Below, one piece after another: positions 26,123-40,190 of a stretch of DNA of 64,000 nucleotides. This stretch comes from Pithys albifrons albifrons (taxonomy: Eukaryota; Chordata; Aves; Passeriformes; Thamnophilidae): contig NC_092467.1 of assembly GCF_047495875.1 (NCBI RefSeq), positions 12,427,566 through 12,491,565 on the forward strand, read 5' to 3'. How positions within the stretch are numbered: the stretch's first letter is position 1; each line of letters begins with the position of its first letter. The notes under the pieces are model-generated. The model worked only from the letters and a program-made list of their open reading frames with translations. It was not told the DNA's origin and did no database searches. A program made the position numbers and the translations under genes.

Positions 26123-29100
26123 GGTAGGCAGAAGCTTTGGCAGTCGGGTGTTTTGAATTCTGATGGATCTTTGCCCTGGATACAACAGGGCTTTGATGTT
26201 ACTTTGGATTTTAGCCATGGTGCTTGCTAGAGTTCTCTTCTTCTCCTCTGAAATATGGTGTTTTCTGACCAGTTCTAGTCAGGTGTTTAATGTTAACTTT
26301 CATATGTAAAATCAGCTATGCAAGAAATGGAAAAACACCTTTGTCCTCAGCATGACATTGTGTTTCTTTAGCCCATGAGCAACATAAGTAGGAATCACCA
26401 TCTTTGGCTCTTGTCTTTGGGAGCTGCCATAATGTGAGCAAGAGTTATGAGCTGCTTGCACTGACTTTGTGCCGTGTACACAGTGTCTCTGTGCCCAGGA
26501 CACTGGAGCGAGCGATTACAGACCTTCTATGGATGCTGCGGCAGCTTCTTTTGAACTGCAAAATAGCTGTGCCAGATCTGCTGAAAATAGTTTAAAGTGT
26601 ACTGGATCTGCTCACACATGCTGTGTGTGATGAAGCTGAATTTGTGCCTTTGTTGCAAAATGTAGATCTGTTGGTAATTTAGCAGGTTTTGAAGCACGGG
26701 ATATTGCGCTCACAAAAATTGATGATTTTTTGTCCTTTAAACAGGAACATCTCTGGTTCATGTATGATAAGAAGCAATGCTATTTGTAACAATGTGCATT
26801 TGCTTTTCTATGGGTTGTTTAAAAAAGTCCATTGCTGAAGGGTTGTTTTCCTTGTTTGCATGGCTGGCTTGTGAGAGCTTTACTTACTTGGTTCAGGTTT
26901 GCTGCTGCCCCACTTAGCATCTAAAACATCTTGGCAAGGAGCATGAAGTGTTTTTCCTCTTCTTCCCGGAGGCTCTGCAGAAGCTTCTGCACTGGCTGAG
27001 CCTGCCCCTTCCCTACGTGTTTCAAAAAGAAAAGGCAATTACCCCTGTTGTCAGGCAGCCGGCGAGTAATGTGCCTCCTTGCCTCGAGAAGGTTCTCAGC
27101 CTCTGAGACACTCTTTGTGTAAGGAAGCTGGGCTCATAATATTGCAAAATAAAATCCAGCCTGGTGCCATCAGCGTGTGATTGCTTTGGAGGTGGAGAAA
27201 GCAGGGAATTTAATGGAAGTGGCTCTGAATTCCATAAAAGACTGTGTTTTGCCCTTACTGGTTTTGGCTTGAGATAAAAGTAACTGTGGATGATGTATGC
27301 AATGGGTAGGAATGACATGCAGTAGAAAGCACATTAGCATTTCAGATTTATAGTATTTCTAGTCCAACAATATGTGTCAAACAATAGCCAGCAATTTCAG
27401 CAGCAAATGTAAAACCCATATGAAAATTGATTAACCAATGATATGTCTGGGGGGCAAGATATTTTGAGTGAGTAGTTGGCCTTTGTCCTTGCTTAAATGT
27501 TTTTAACCCTTCCAGTGTTTTAAGTGGAATGTGGGTATACTTATAATGTGCATTGGTATTTGCAGGCAAACAGAAATCTTGAGCTAATGTTAGAGCTTAT
27601 TAAATAAGGTGCAGGAAGAGATATATCACAATGGATATATTTTTAACATGTGAAAGAGATTTTGTTCATTGTAATTTATAATGGAACCCCCCCCACACAT
27701 ATTGCTAAGATAAATAGATCAAAGTCAGTGTTGAGTTACATGAAATTTAATTTCAAATCAGTACTGTTTAGTCATGTTTTAAGTATCTGAAAGCAGAGCT
27801 TGATCATCATAAGACTGCTAAAATCTTAAGGATCCTTAACTACCCTGGGCCTTACAGTGAAATGTGAAATTTAACCTCCTGTGTTTCCTGTGTTGGGATG
27901 CAGTTGAAGATATTTACTGCATTTAAATTTTACAATAACTTAATGTACCTAATTGCTAATTCCATTTTGTCACCCCGCTGTACAAGGCCTTGTAATGAAT
28001 GTCAGGCTTCAGTAGCTTTCACTGGGTTCAGCAGAAACTCTTCTCCCAACCTATTTTAGCTGCAGCAGCTGCTTCTCTTTGACAAAAATATTTTTGAGGA
28101 GATGGCTTCATGAAGGCATTCCTCCCACCCTCCCTAGGAGGCAAGTACCTGGGAAACTCTGAGCACAGGGTAGGGATTCCCAAAGGACTTAGCACACTGT
28201 AATGCAGAAAGAGATGAGACTTCTTTGTAACGGTGTCACACCTGTACCTCTGAGAATGGTGTTGTGCCTCTGAGCTTTGTAATCTGGAAGTGAAAATAGA
28301 GGAATTGCCTCCTTCCTTACAACTGGGTCAAACAAGTGCAGCAGGGGCTGCCTGTGTTGCTTCCTTAATCATCCATCTGCCTGAGAGGGCATGTTCCGTT
28401 GAAAGGAGGCTGTGGGGTATCTTAGGTCATCTTTGCCTCACATGGAGTCTTGTGTCTGCCAACAGACATTTGCAGCATCAGTGCTTAATGTGTTTATCTA
28501 ACATTCAAAAGAAACAAACTTTTCCAAACAATGTTTTCCGGGCAACTGGAATCTTTTTTTCTCCTCACTTTTTTCAACTTCAGTGTTCCTCTGTCTCATA
28601 GTATTTATTTTGCACAATGATGTTATGAGATAATAGATGTTAAAAATTTTGGCCAGGACCAGAAGACTTGGATGAAGGGTTGTCTAAAAGAGGTCTATAG
28701 ACTGCTCTCTTCTTTCCCTCCTAAAATGGTGTGTTAACCCACCTCTCCTACCACTCAAGTAATTAAAAAAAATGAAAGACCCAAAACTAAGTTTGCCAGC
28801 TCATGTGGAGAAATGAAGAGAGTTGATAAAATGTTGCCTTGAGCACCTAGAGCAACAGTACTGAGAATTATACAGATAGCAAGATAGAAACACATACTGC
28901 TATATACATGAATTGTAAATTGTTTGCAAGAATACACAAAATGCTTGATTGTAATTGAGATTGAGGTATTTCTGTACTTTTTCCTAAAAGCAGAAAGTGA
29001 TGTAGATCCACTGGTGTACATGCTGATGGCTCTTAGGGCCTGCACCTGGTTTCCTCAGCAGAGCTATGTGGACAGCTGCTCTGAGGAGGAATCTTCCCAA

Positions 29101-29763
29101 GTTATTTTAGTGACTTCTCAGTTTTCCAGGCTGTGTCTTTACTATCTTCCTTTTCTAGAATGATGAGAGTGGTATAAGCCAGAGGTGTGTGCTGTTCCCA
29201 AGCAGCCAGCCCTCGCGAACTCCAGGCTGTACCTTCCTTTGGATCAGAAGAGCTGCCTGACTGCAAAAGCAGCCTTCTATACAGCTGTCCAGATTTCTCA
29301 CAGAAGTTAGATAGGAATTAATGCCGAGCAAATGTGTTGCCAAGTTTTAGTACATATTGCCTGCATGTTGTGGTTGATTCTCACTTGCCTTGAGCTGCAT
29401 GCCACCATTCTCACAGGTGCAATGCAAGATGTAGGAGAGAAAATTGCCACCAACTCAAAAACATAACACTGTGCAGATTGGTGGAAATGACTAATCAAGG
29501 TGCAAAGCAACAGCTTTCAGAATGTGGTCTTGAGTTATTAATAGAGACATGATTTTGCTAGGTCAAGAAAGGCACAGCTGTTTATTTTTTCTTGTTTCAG
29601 TGGACCAATAGTAATAAGTTCACTGTATTTTTTTACTCTTTCTCATAATCTCATTAATTTTTCACTAGCTAGCATACATCTTGGTGCTGAATCCTGGGCT
29701 CTGGTTTGATACAGCTAATGGAAAAATTGCCACTCCTATCTGTATCATTAGCCTAATGTTAGT
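26123..29763. other. Intergenic sequence, no supported gene
   Basis: No gene supported. The part about 27,000-27,330 is less AT-rich than its flanks and free of repeats, which would fit a conserved non-coding element, but conservation cannot be judged from one sequence. Confidence 0.55.
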
Positions 29764-30000
29764 TAATAATACTTAGTATTTTGCACAGTCACTTGTATCT
29801 TCAAGGCACTTAACAGTTATTAACTAATTAATCCTCACAACATGCCTGTGAGTTGGAAGGTAAATAAATATTAGCATTCCCCTTTTAGCAAAGGGGGAAC
29901 CAAATAGGAAGATTAAGTGATTTGCATGGACTTAGTGGCAGAGCTGGCAAGAGAACTCCTGTGCTTTAATGTGTGTGCTTATCCTTCCAGCCACACTGAC
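29764..30000 (-). mobile_element. MIR-type tRNA-core SINE relic
   Basis: In plus orientation the segment follows the reverse complement of the MIR consensus step by step: 'aaggcacttaacag', 'ttaatcctcacaacatgcct', 'gtgagttgg', a poorly kept AT-rich part, 'attaagtgatttgcatgg', 'agtggcagagctgg' and 'gagaactcctgtgctttaat'. MIR elements predate amniote divergence, so a copy readable over more than 200 bases is notable in a bird-like genome. Ends approximate. Confidence 0.65.
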
Positions 30001-31586
30001 TCACTGTGAATTAAAACCTTCATCATTATCCTGTGTAGCCTTTCTGAATACTTTAGTACCTTTTCAGATATAAAGTTTGTCACTTCTCTGCTCATTAATA
30101 TTGGATCTGCCCAGGGGTGCAGATCTTGCTGTGTCCCATCACACAAAGTGTGGGCAGTATCAGGAGGGAGGCTACTCCCTTTTACTTCCCCCAGTAAATC
30201 CATGCCAGGCCTATATTTAGAATGGGACTGTTCAGAAGAAAAATACTGAACCTTCTCCCCAGCCCTGATTAAAATATATGTAATACCTGGCCATTGCTTT
30301 TACTGAGTCACATTAATTATTTATACTGCAGTTTCACTTGATGCTGAATCACCTAAAAATGGTAAGTCTTTCTTTGGAGACAATGTTGTAATCACACAGT
30401 CTTCAGGAAACATTTGTGAAACGATGGGAATTCTGACTGATATGCTTAAATATAGTGAATGTTTTAAAACGCTGTAAATTATTTTAAGCAGCATAAATTA
30501 TTTTTTCTTTAACCAAGGCACTGTATTTTCTTCAAAACTTCTGCATTTTGAGAGGAGATCACATCTTCAGTGGCTCCAAAAGACTCTGGCTGTTTTTACA
30601 TTGACAAAGCCCACAAACAAAAATGTAGATAAATACTAGAAAAGTGAACATAAAGAATGAACTACAAATCCGGTAAAAATTACAAAGCTCAGCTTCCACC
30701 TTGTCAGCCTCCTCTGCTGGAAGAATAATTTCCATACCTTTAGCAGAGAGGGGATCACAGTGAGGGGAAATGCCTTGGCAATTTCTTTGGCTTCAAAGGT
30801 GTTGCATGAGGATGTGCTCTGGGATCCACTCCAGCAGCTGCAAAATGCTCACATAGCTCAGTTGTAGCCCTCCCCACCCTGAGATATCCTTCTCTGCATT
30901 CCCTACACTCCATTTTGGTGGTGGGGAAGGCTCTGGATCACAGCTCCCTGCCACACAGGGGCACCCTGCTGGGTGCGAAGCTGGGGATGGACCCCCGTTG
31001 CTGGCAGTCAGCTATCACGGCACAAGGAATGAGGAAATGTGGCCCTGTTTCACTGTGAGTGGTTGATCTCTATCTCCTCTGAGACACATCTTGGGGGCTC
31101 TTTCACAGTTGAGAGCATTAGTGTGTTAATTCTGCTGAGCTTTTAAACCTGAAGGCTGCGACATTTCGGTCTATTCGCCGTGGCCTCATGGTTTGTACTG
31201 GGCTGTAGTGTACATGCTGGAATGTTACAGCTGCTGTGATGTAGGAAGACCACAAGCTGTGGCACAGGGAGGTGCCAGATAGCAGATTCTCATGGCCTCC
31301 TGTGTCAGCTTATCCTGGTTATCACAGCCTGTCTTCATCGAAATTGCTCCTGCTTGCCATTTTGAATCTGAGAGGAGCAGGTCACAACTGAGCTCAGTGT
31401 TGAAATATTATCCCTGTTTCATACTTGTTATTTGCCCTTTAGAAGTGGATGATCTGCCAGAGAAGAGGTTACAGAAACTGGAAGCATGTTACCTTAAATT
31501 TAACAAAAGTTTAGAGACACAAGGTGGGATTAGGGTACCTGGAAAATGGTTTAGTGTTTTCTAAGCACTAAACACTTTCCCCTTAT
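30001..31586. other. Intergenic sequence, no supported gene
   Basis: A somewhat GC-richer part at 30,690-31,100 has no recognised element. No convincing open frame. Confidence 0.6.
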
Positions 31587-32100
31587 ACTCAGTGCTGGTA
31601 AGGCCACACCTCAAATCCTGTGTTCAGTTCTGAGCCCCTTCCTTGAAGAAAGACATTGAGGTGCTGGAGCATGTCCAGAGAAGGACAACAAAGCTGGGGA
31701 AGGGTCTGGAGCACAAATCTGATGAGGAGCAGTCAAGGGAGCTGGGGGTGTTTTGACTGGACAAAAGGAGGCTCAGGGGAGACCTTATTGCTCTCCACAG
31801 GTACCTGAAAGGAGGTTGTGTCAAGATGGGGGTTGGCCTCTTCTCCAAAGTAACAAGTGAAAGGATGAGAGGAAATGGCCTCTACATGTGCTAAAGGGGG
31901 TTTGGATTGGGTATTAGGAAAAGTTTCTTCACAGAAAGGGCTGTTGACAGTTGGTAACAGGCTGCCCAGAGAAGTGGTGAAGTCACCATCCCTGGTGGCA
32001 CTTAGGGACATGGTTTAATGGTGGCCTTGGCAGTGCTGGGTTTTTGTTTGGATTCAATGATCTTAGAGGTCTTTTGCAACCTAAAAGGTTCCATGATTCT
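31587..32100 (+). mobile_element. CR1 LINE 3' end, about 510 bases
   Basis: Extended match to the CR1 3' region in order: 'gaaagacattgaggtgctgg', 'gtccagagaaggacaacaaa', 'gggtctggagcacaa', 'aggaggctcaggggagacct', 'tacctgaaaggaggttgt', 'ggcctcttctccaaagtaac', 'gaggaaatggcctc', 'aacaggctgcccagagaagt', 'gtcaccatccctgg' and 'gatcttagaggtctttt', ending near 'atgattct'. It is 5'-truncated, with indels, so inactive. It produces minus-strand open frames at 31624-32011 that are not genes. Confidence 0.95.
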
Positions 32101-35100
32101 AAACAGAAAAGTCAACCCCTCAAACCCATTTTTTTTTGTTTTGAAACTATTTTATCACAGACAACAGAGAAAGTGAGTTTTCTGAAATCCAAAACTTAAA
32201 ACTTATTGAACAATATATTTGCTTTAACACAAAATGGCAGTTTAGGTATTTCCCCTATTATTCTCATAATAAGAATACTTTGCATTGAGTGAGAATTCTT
32301 TTTATCTGTGTTGATCCCAACTTTATGGTAGTTCAGCCAGTAGTCCAAAAATTATGGTTGGCACATCTTGACTCTCAGTCAAGTTCTATGTTCATTTATC
32401 ATCTGTCTCTAGGTGGGATTATTCCCATCTTTTTCCCCTAATGGTTGCTTTGCTGATGAGCGTCTTTTTCTCAGAGCAGTAAAATACTTATTGCTTGTAC
32501 CAAATTGCTTCTATAGGGTGGCTGTGTTCCTCTATACAACCCAGAGAAGTGTAAGAGGCCATTCACCTCACTCTTTAAACCACAGTAGGGATTTTAAAAC
32601 TGTACTTCAGTTCCTATGACTCCTGCTAGCATCCTGTGAAACGTCTAAGCAGGACAGTGTGTAGAGAAAACACAGTGGCTTTTTACAAAATGCTCTCCTG
32701 ATTTCCCACCCATCTAACATCAGAAAATGCTTTTCTGATTCAAATACATATTTAATATTCTATACTTAAAATTTCTCCCTGCTCTGTTGAGCCAGTCTCA
32801 GATCTCAATGGAAGCAGCTCTGTGCTGCTTTTTAAAAGTCCACAGAGCTGCACTTACAAATGACATAATTTTTTCATGAGAGTAGCTGCTATCAGCAGAA
32901 TCCTCAGAAATTGTGGGCTGAACAGTTCTTTTGTTTTCCACTCTGGCTGTAACTAATAAATTAGTTTTTGTGGCTTTTCAGGAAGCAAAGTGATTCCAGT
33001 GATCTTTCTTAGCAAATTATTCCTTTGCCTTAGCAAAGTAGGACAAGTATTTGGCAGGGGCAGCTACAGAGCTGCCAGTGGGCTCCAGGTCAGGGCTGGA
33101 GCTGTGGACTGTTGCAGCACTGCCTGAGGCAAGATGAAAAATCTGATTAAAAGGAATTTTCAAGCACATGCGTTTGTTCTGTAGATTTCTAGGTATGAGA
33201 AGGAAGGAGGAAGCAAAGAGAGCCTTGTCTGTGGTGTTCAGGTACCCCCTCAGTTTCTTGGATAGTGACCTGTGTGTTTCTTGTGTTTTTCAATTTCTCA
33301 TGAAGGTGAAGTCCTCCTTTGGCTGCCTCAGCACCAGTCATGTGTACTACATGTTAATAGCAAATTTAGCAAGTGTGCCATCTCTAGTCAGCATGACACA
33401 CTGAGTCTTGCATCCTATTTGCCATAGGTGTTGAAAACCACTATTTAAAATGGCAGATAAAAAAAATGCTGAGTTCCCAAATCGTTTTTTGTTTCTCTTT
33501 TTCTGCTTTAATTCCTGACTAGCTCTGGAAAGTGGAATGTGAAGATGCTCTCAGCATGCTGTGTCTTTGTTTCCCAGGTGGGGCACCTGAAAGTGTGAGA
33601 CAGTGAATGCTGCCTTATTGTTTTCCTCACATGAGCAATGGCTGGGACCATGGTAATCTTTCACTCCATCCAAAACCATCTGCTCTCTCTGCTCAGGCAT
33701 ACACTGTTTGGCCAGTTATCCACAGCCAATCATCCAGCTTTCCTCAGTTACTGATATGTTTTGAACAAACACAGATGAGAGGAAGTATGAGACACCATGT
33801 TAAAACACTTCCTGCACAGTCCCCCAAAGAAAGGTCCTTGTACAAATGCTTGACATACAGATCATATTCGACCTTTGATCATCTGTCATTTTATTGTAAG
33901 AAAGCATGCCATCATTTGCCACTGTTTAAAATAGACCCAAAGGAAGTCAGGGCTTAATCTTAACCTCACACACATTGAGCCCTGTATTTCCTATCCAGCC
34001 ATACACCGTGCTATCTGGTTTCCTACACCTCAGGCCTGCTAAGTTTAGTTCCTCTCAGCCAGCTGCTAAGAAGGAAGGGAAACCATGTTCACTCTGGATA
34101 AAGCATTCGCTGTACTAAGTGATAGACAGAAATACAGTTTCGAGGTTTCTCAGTCCTTTAAAAAATATATATTTTCAATTATTTTCTCTCATTCAATTTG
34201 TTCTGTGGGTTCACGCATTTGAATCTTCAATGACATGCTTTCTTGGCCTTCTCTAGGAAGAACTTTCATGCTTAGGCATAATCATTTAGCATTTATGACT
34301 ATCATGTGGTTAGACCACTGCTAAATTAAACATTGGAGTGTTCTTCATTAATTAATATTCTGTCAAACCCAGTGTTAGTCACTCAGGTCTTTCATCTTAG
34401 AAAGTAAATGAATGAGTTGAATATATAATGTATCATACAGAAATTGAGATTGCATCACCAGAAATCTTTATTTATCATAGAAAGTAGCTGCATAAAATAG
34501 CTGAGATAAAACTGACCTATTTTCCCTCTATATCATCACGATTCCTTGTCTGTTTGCTTCAGGCAAGCAGATTTTTATCATGGAAGAACTGGCCGATTTC
34601 TTTCTTGGGGGTAGTCTCAGGCCTGCTATGAAAGCCCCAGACCTGTTTCAGTCGTCTGTCTTCTGGGGACCTTAAATATTTATTAACTCTATTGCTTTCT
34701 CTCACGATGTTTAGTGGAATTATGATCATTTTGACATAACTGTAACGGCTGGGTTATTGGGCCACATCTGGCAGCCACATGTGACAATGTGCAGGTTGTT
34801 CAGCATCCATGAGCTGGATCTTTGGGAAGGATTTGGCAAGACTACCTCATTCACACAGCAATATGTTTTCCCAGTGATAGCATGAACTTCCTGGCAGAAT
34901 TTTGGTTTTGGATTATTTACAAAGCAAAAGTCTTAGAACATCAATATCTCAGTGAAATCTGCAGGACTGGGCAAAGTCACTTTTTGTCCCACCTGATTCT
35001 ACTAAACATTGATTAAATTCCTCTTTTCTGTTGTGTCACACATCTCCAACATTTCAAATCATGGAAGCAGAAAATCCTTCTGGTGGAAAGGAGTTATAAC

Positions 35101-37468
35101 ACCATTACAAGAGGCAGAAGGGGCTGAAGACCTTAAGTCAGTGTTTATATACAGCTCTTGTTTTTCTTTCTTGGAGTGTAGTTTTATCTGGATTGTTCTG
35201 ATGTTTCCATAACATTGTGACCTTCCACCCCTGCTTGGTCCTTGCTTTTGAATGGCAGCACTCATAAATTCAGTTTTGAATTTGGTATCAGGATCAACTT
35301 ATGTTGTCTAAGCAGAAGGGTGAATAAAAACTTCCAGTTAAACCTAAAATACAGCAGACATAGGTAGAATATTGTTGTATGACAAGAAAATAAAGGTTAA
35401 CTTTATCAAATGTAAAATGGGGTAGGAAATGTTATAATGCATTTTTATTTGAATGCATGAATGTATCTTATTTCTCCCCACCATTCCCTCATGTAATTAC
35501 ATAATTCTTCTCTCATTTTACCCATTTTAAAATGACATAATTCATAAGCTTCAACATTCCCATTTTCAAATAGAGGAAAATTGGTCCTGGTATCTGCATA
35601 CATTTTTAAAATGAATTATTTAAATGTGTGAAGAAAAAAAGCAAAACACCAAGTTAGTACAGAACTTTGTCCTACAGATAAGGACATAAGATACACAGAA
35701 TGGGGATGTAAAGCAAATGCTTAAGAAAAAATTGTCTGGAGTGTGTAATTGAATTTATGTAATCCAGTCATGAGACAGAGGAGCCTGTTGGTGCTGCTGT
35801 ATTAGTCTGCTCACAGATGGCTGAAAATATAAGGTGAAAATACTTGGGTGATAATGGCTCCAGAAAACTACTGTAACACATCTTTGCTTATTAAAATATT
35901 CAGAACTGAAGGCCCTTCTGAGCTAAAGGAGACTTCTTTGATGAGGAAGCTCCTAATACACTGAATAACCTTGGCAATTAGTTGCCCAACTTCCTGTGAT
36001 ACCAAATTAGAGTGGGGATATATTTGTCTCATTAATCTCATGAGTGTGGAGATTGATAATCTGCCATCTCTCCCTCAGCTGGTATGTATGCAGCTCATCT
36101 CGCTGGCTTTAATGCAAAGTGCAGTAATACTCAGCCTTAGTAAGGATAGCTAAGCAGCCCAGATTAAGAAGCTTTAATAAAGTTTGCCTCAGGCCCAGCT
36201 GTGTTGGTAGGAGCATCTTAGTAATGCTTCCCAATTACTGTAGACTCAGAGAACTGTTTATTGTACTTATATAATTACAAGGCACAGTGCTGTAGGTTTG
36301 CAGTAAGATCCTTGGTTTATATAGGTAATCTTAACACTTATCTGTATTTCACTTAATAGATTTGGGAACAGACACCTCCGTTCTCTGGAAAAAAAGATCA
36401 GCAAAAAAGCCCAAATCCATCCTTTTGTCTGTCATGTGTTGAGCAAATGGTGCTGACACCAGGAAATGTGCAGCACTTGACACGTGCATTCTGTAAGTGC
36501 TTGATTGCAGCTCGCAGGCACTGCACGCCATCAGTGCTTCAGAGCGCTGACAGCACCCTGGCAGATTGTCATAGTGGACTGAAAAGAGGATAAATGACTG
36601 TAAGAACCATGTAATTGCATAAATATGCACATTAGTGAAGACTTCAAAAAATTAGCAGCTATCACAGACTAATGTATTATTTAAGTAACTTTTTGATGTG
36701 TAAATAAATTTTAAACTATTTTAAGAGTACAGTACTTTTTGAGGATGATGGTTCAGACTTTAAAGGTACCTGTGGTGGGGCGGAAGAGCTGTGCAAGTTG
36801 ACTGGCAAGTTATTGCTCTTGCAACTGCTATCCCCTTTGTAACAGGAGATGAGTGTGGTATCCTCTGCCCACAAATGGAGGGGCAGTTTGGCAAACGAGC
36901 AGCGAGATACCCCTAGACAGGGGCAGGAGTTATGTGACTCCCTGGTGAGGTGAGAGAGTGAAGGAGCGAAGAGGCTGGTGATTCACAGCCCTCTAAGGAG
37001 ACAGACTGATGGCAGATGAAATCTTGGAGGGAAATGCTTGGAATAGTCACATAACATGGCAAGCTTAGCTTTATTCAGCTCAAGTGTGGGTGCATAGACA
37101 GGCTGTTCAGGCCCTGGACTGTCGGAACCAGGCTGCATTTGCACAAATGCTATGCTACTTGGGTTCTCCTGTAGTGAAAATACAGGTGAACGCTGTAGAT
37201 CTCTAGCAGAGTGTCCTGCACCACCCATGAGGCAGAGCAGCCTGGCCCGCCAGTGACCCAGACAGTGGCAAAGCACCAATGTCATTCTGAGGGAAGGTGA
37301 GCATGCAGCAAGGCTGTGCAAACTACAGCTCTGGCTGAGAGGCTCTGACTCTGAGGACAGATTTCAAAAACAGACTTGGAGAAAAATCTCTGTGTATAAA
37401 TTAGTTGCTTAATGAGCTTTAGGAGAATGCTGAACATGGGGTTTACAGAGACATCAGCTCCTGCTTTT
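32101..37468. other. Intergenic sequence, no supported gene
   Basis: AT-rich, with open frames up to 116 codons (33607-33957) lacking features. A string at about 35,546-35,586 weakly recalls MIR but is too short to call. Confidence 0.6.
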
Positions 37469-37522
37469 GCTCTTCTGCCCATGGCCCATGCTCTTCTGCC
37501 CATGGCCCATACTCTTCTACCC
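37469..37522 (-). repeat. 21-bp tandem repeat, about 2.5 copies
   Basis: The unit gctcttctgcccatggccca(t) occurs at 37469 and 37490, with a third degenerate partial copy from 37511. The 21-bp period keeps frame, giving repeated WAMGRRA in a chance minus-strand open frame. Confidence 0.9.
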
Positions 37523-40190
37523 CGGTCCTTCAGCCATTCTCCATATTGCTCCACCATATGAGGAGAAGAAAATCCAATATTGAAGGTGCCTTAACCATCA
37601 TCCCACTATCTACACCCTCCTGGGACACTTGCCCAAGTCGTCTAATGTAGCCACAAGCAGGCTGGAGTGAGCTGGGACCTCTGTCCCACTAAGATCTCCT
37701 CCAGTTTTACCTCTTCCTGTGACATTTGTGTTTTGGGTTGGTTGCACCCTCCCTACAGGCGGGAGAAGCAGCCAGCTCACTGCCATGGGTGGGATGCGGA
37801 TTCACCTCGGGGACTCTGGCGCTCAAGCGGGTTGTCACACACATTGCAAAGAGTGGCCCTCAGACCTGAAAAGAGCTTGAAAGATGGTTTTTAGGACCTC
37901 TGTAGGTAGTGATGTGGATCATTTATGTGTGTGGATCTAGCTATCCATTGGAGAAACCATAAATGAGCTTTGATGTCAGGGCAATATTCCCGACATTACA
38001 GTGGTGAGTTACTGTGCACATTGCATGACACCCATGCGAGCCTTGAGCAATGGATGACTAAGTATCAACTGATTCTCTGTTAATGAAAAATAGGTGAATA
38101 TGCATGTTTCACTCAGGAAGGAAATGATGAAACTGGGGCAAGATACTTGGAAAGAACTCCATTTCAAAACCCCCTTTTCTTTTTCAGGGCAAAGCAGACA
38201 CTGCTAACAACTTCAGGTGGAGTTAGGAAAAGCCAAAATTATAAGGAAGCACTCTTTTGCTTTTAAGCCTTTTAGAGTTACTATAGTGAGATAGTGATAG
38301 AAAAATTATTGTGCACGTTCCCAGTGTAATGGAATGGGCAAAAGATTTCCTGCTGCCTTTAATAAGAATTGGGTAACTCAGATGCATGCCCAGCTGCTCT
38401 CTGAATTTAGAAATCAAGCATTGCTCCCAGCAATGACTTTTAAAAAAATTGATTTTCTTAATGTAAATTATCTTCTAAGGTGACCTTGGGTGAGGCAAAT
38501 CAATACAGGACTGCTAAAAGCAGCACCTGCTCTCAGCAGAAATACAGACGCCAGTGTAGGGCAGTCCCAGCCAAGTTCTGCCCCATGGCAGCCCTGCCCA
38601 CCCCTGACCTCGGCCTCTCACCCTGGCCCTGAGCAGCCTCTGGCCCCCTCACATGCGGGCAGGTAACTTGGAGGGTGGTTTGAACCCACGGAGGTCCTCT
38701 GGTTGTACCAGAGCAGCAGGCTCTCGGTGAGACATTGCAGATCTTCAGCACGTCGGGTTGTTCTGTGAGACAGGCTCACTCACTGGGATCCCCTGAGCAG
38801 GAGTAACGGTCTTCAATTAGTCTGTAGGATCAGTCTGGAAATGCATCAGGCACGAGGCACAGCTCTCACTCACTGAAGGTCTCCTTTTATTTTAAATATG
38901 TACAGGGAGAAAAGAAGCTTTTACTATTTCATGCTATCATGATCACATATGCAGGCTTATCTTGTTTATGACTTCAAATATTCCTGAGAAAAGCACAGGA
39001 AATAACAGAAATGTAAAAAAAAAACAAAACCCAAGAAACTCGATAGCCTGTGCATCACCATAGTTTCCATTGCTTCCTGGATTTGACTAGCTCAGAAATA
39101 CTGCAGGAAGTGCTTTTTCTTGTGGTATTTTTGCTTCCTCTCCCAGAAGAGTGGAACCATTACACAATGGCATGTGAAAATGAGAGAGGAACCTGCACCT
39201 CCAGGGGGTTGGATTATAGAACCACTGGATTTCTGCTTTCCATGGCTGTTCTTGTCTTGGCAGTGGAGGGCTGAGGGCTGGTATGACAGCGCTCACCAGC
39301 TCTCAGCAGCCAGGAATGCCTGGTCCTCTTAAGGGAGGTTGGTGGGACAGCAGGAGGGTGGGCTCTGGGCAGGCACAGAGCTGGGGCACTGAGATCGCTT
39401 CTCTCTTCTCATTACTCAACACTTGTAGAGATGCTGATCAACCTGAGATGCTGCTTTGCAGCTTTAGGCCAATTTTTATTCTCAGTGAATCTGTCCAACA
39501 CCCATATACAGCTTAATAAACACCTAGGAGGTTGAGCCAATTCCTTATGTGTACTTCATTGTTTTGACACATTTTGAGATCTCATTTAGAGATGCAAAAA
39601 GCCTGCAACCTTGCTCCATCCAGGCTGCATACTGGCCAGTCAGCATTTGGGCTGGTGAGCCAGAGCATACACATTAAATCCTGCATTAAAGTTCTGCTGA
39701 TATCATCATGCTTATTAAATAATACAAACATTTTTCCTGTTTGCCAAAGAGTGGGGATCCCTACTGCACACTGGGGAAGCATGAACTATAAAAGCCTCTA
39801 TTCTTTTTTAATTAGGCTGTATCTAATTAAAATTATTGCCTGCCATTACTAGCATTTATAAAGTATTTTCCAACGCAGCATGACTCATGGGGCTATATGG
39901 AGACAGATTGCACTGCAGTCTATTTGGGATGTGTTTGCCTGTGCTGTGCAATCATCCTTTATCATCACAGGCAGGCAGTGTTTGCCTGAATTATTTGGTG
40001 TGTACTGTCAGCCATCCAGGCCTCCACAGTTCCTCTTATAAATTCACTGATTAGCCTATTTTGCATATATATGAAATCTTGGTTTGAGATCCAGCTTGGG
40101 GCTCTGAATGGACAAATTACTTTGAAGGTAGAAGCAGGACTGTCCCTAGAACAGGCAGATGGGGAGTTTAACAGCTCAAGATGCTGGGCT
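37523..40190. other. Intergenic sequence, no supported gene
   Basis: A GC-richer part near 38,560-38,820 includes a tRNA B-box-like string (38677-38691) but no cloverleaf or A box, so no tRNA or SINE is called. Confidence 0.55.

Noticed and set aside
31624..32011. Minus-strand open frames as a gene
   Set aside because: They lie entirely inside the CR1 3' tail.
35546..35586. MIR-like string (cccattttcaaatagagg)
   Set aside because: Too short and isolated to separate from chance.
38677..38691. tRNA B-box-like string ggtttgaacccacgg
   Set aside because: No A box, acceptor stem or cloverleaf could be built around it, and no repeat family was recognised.
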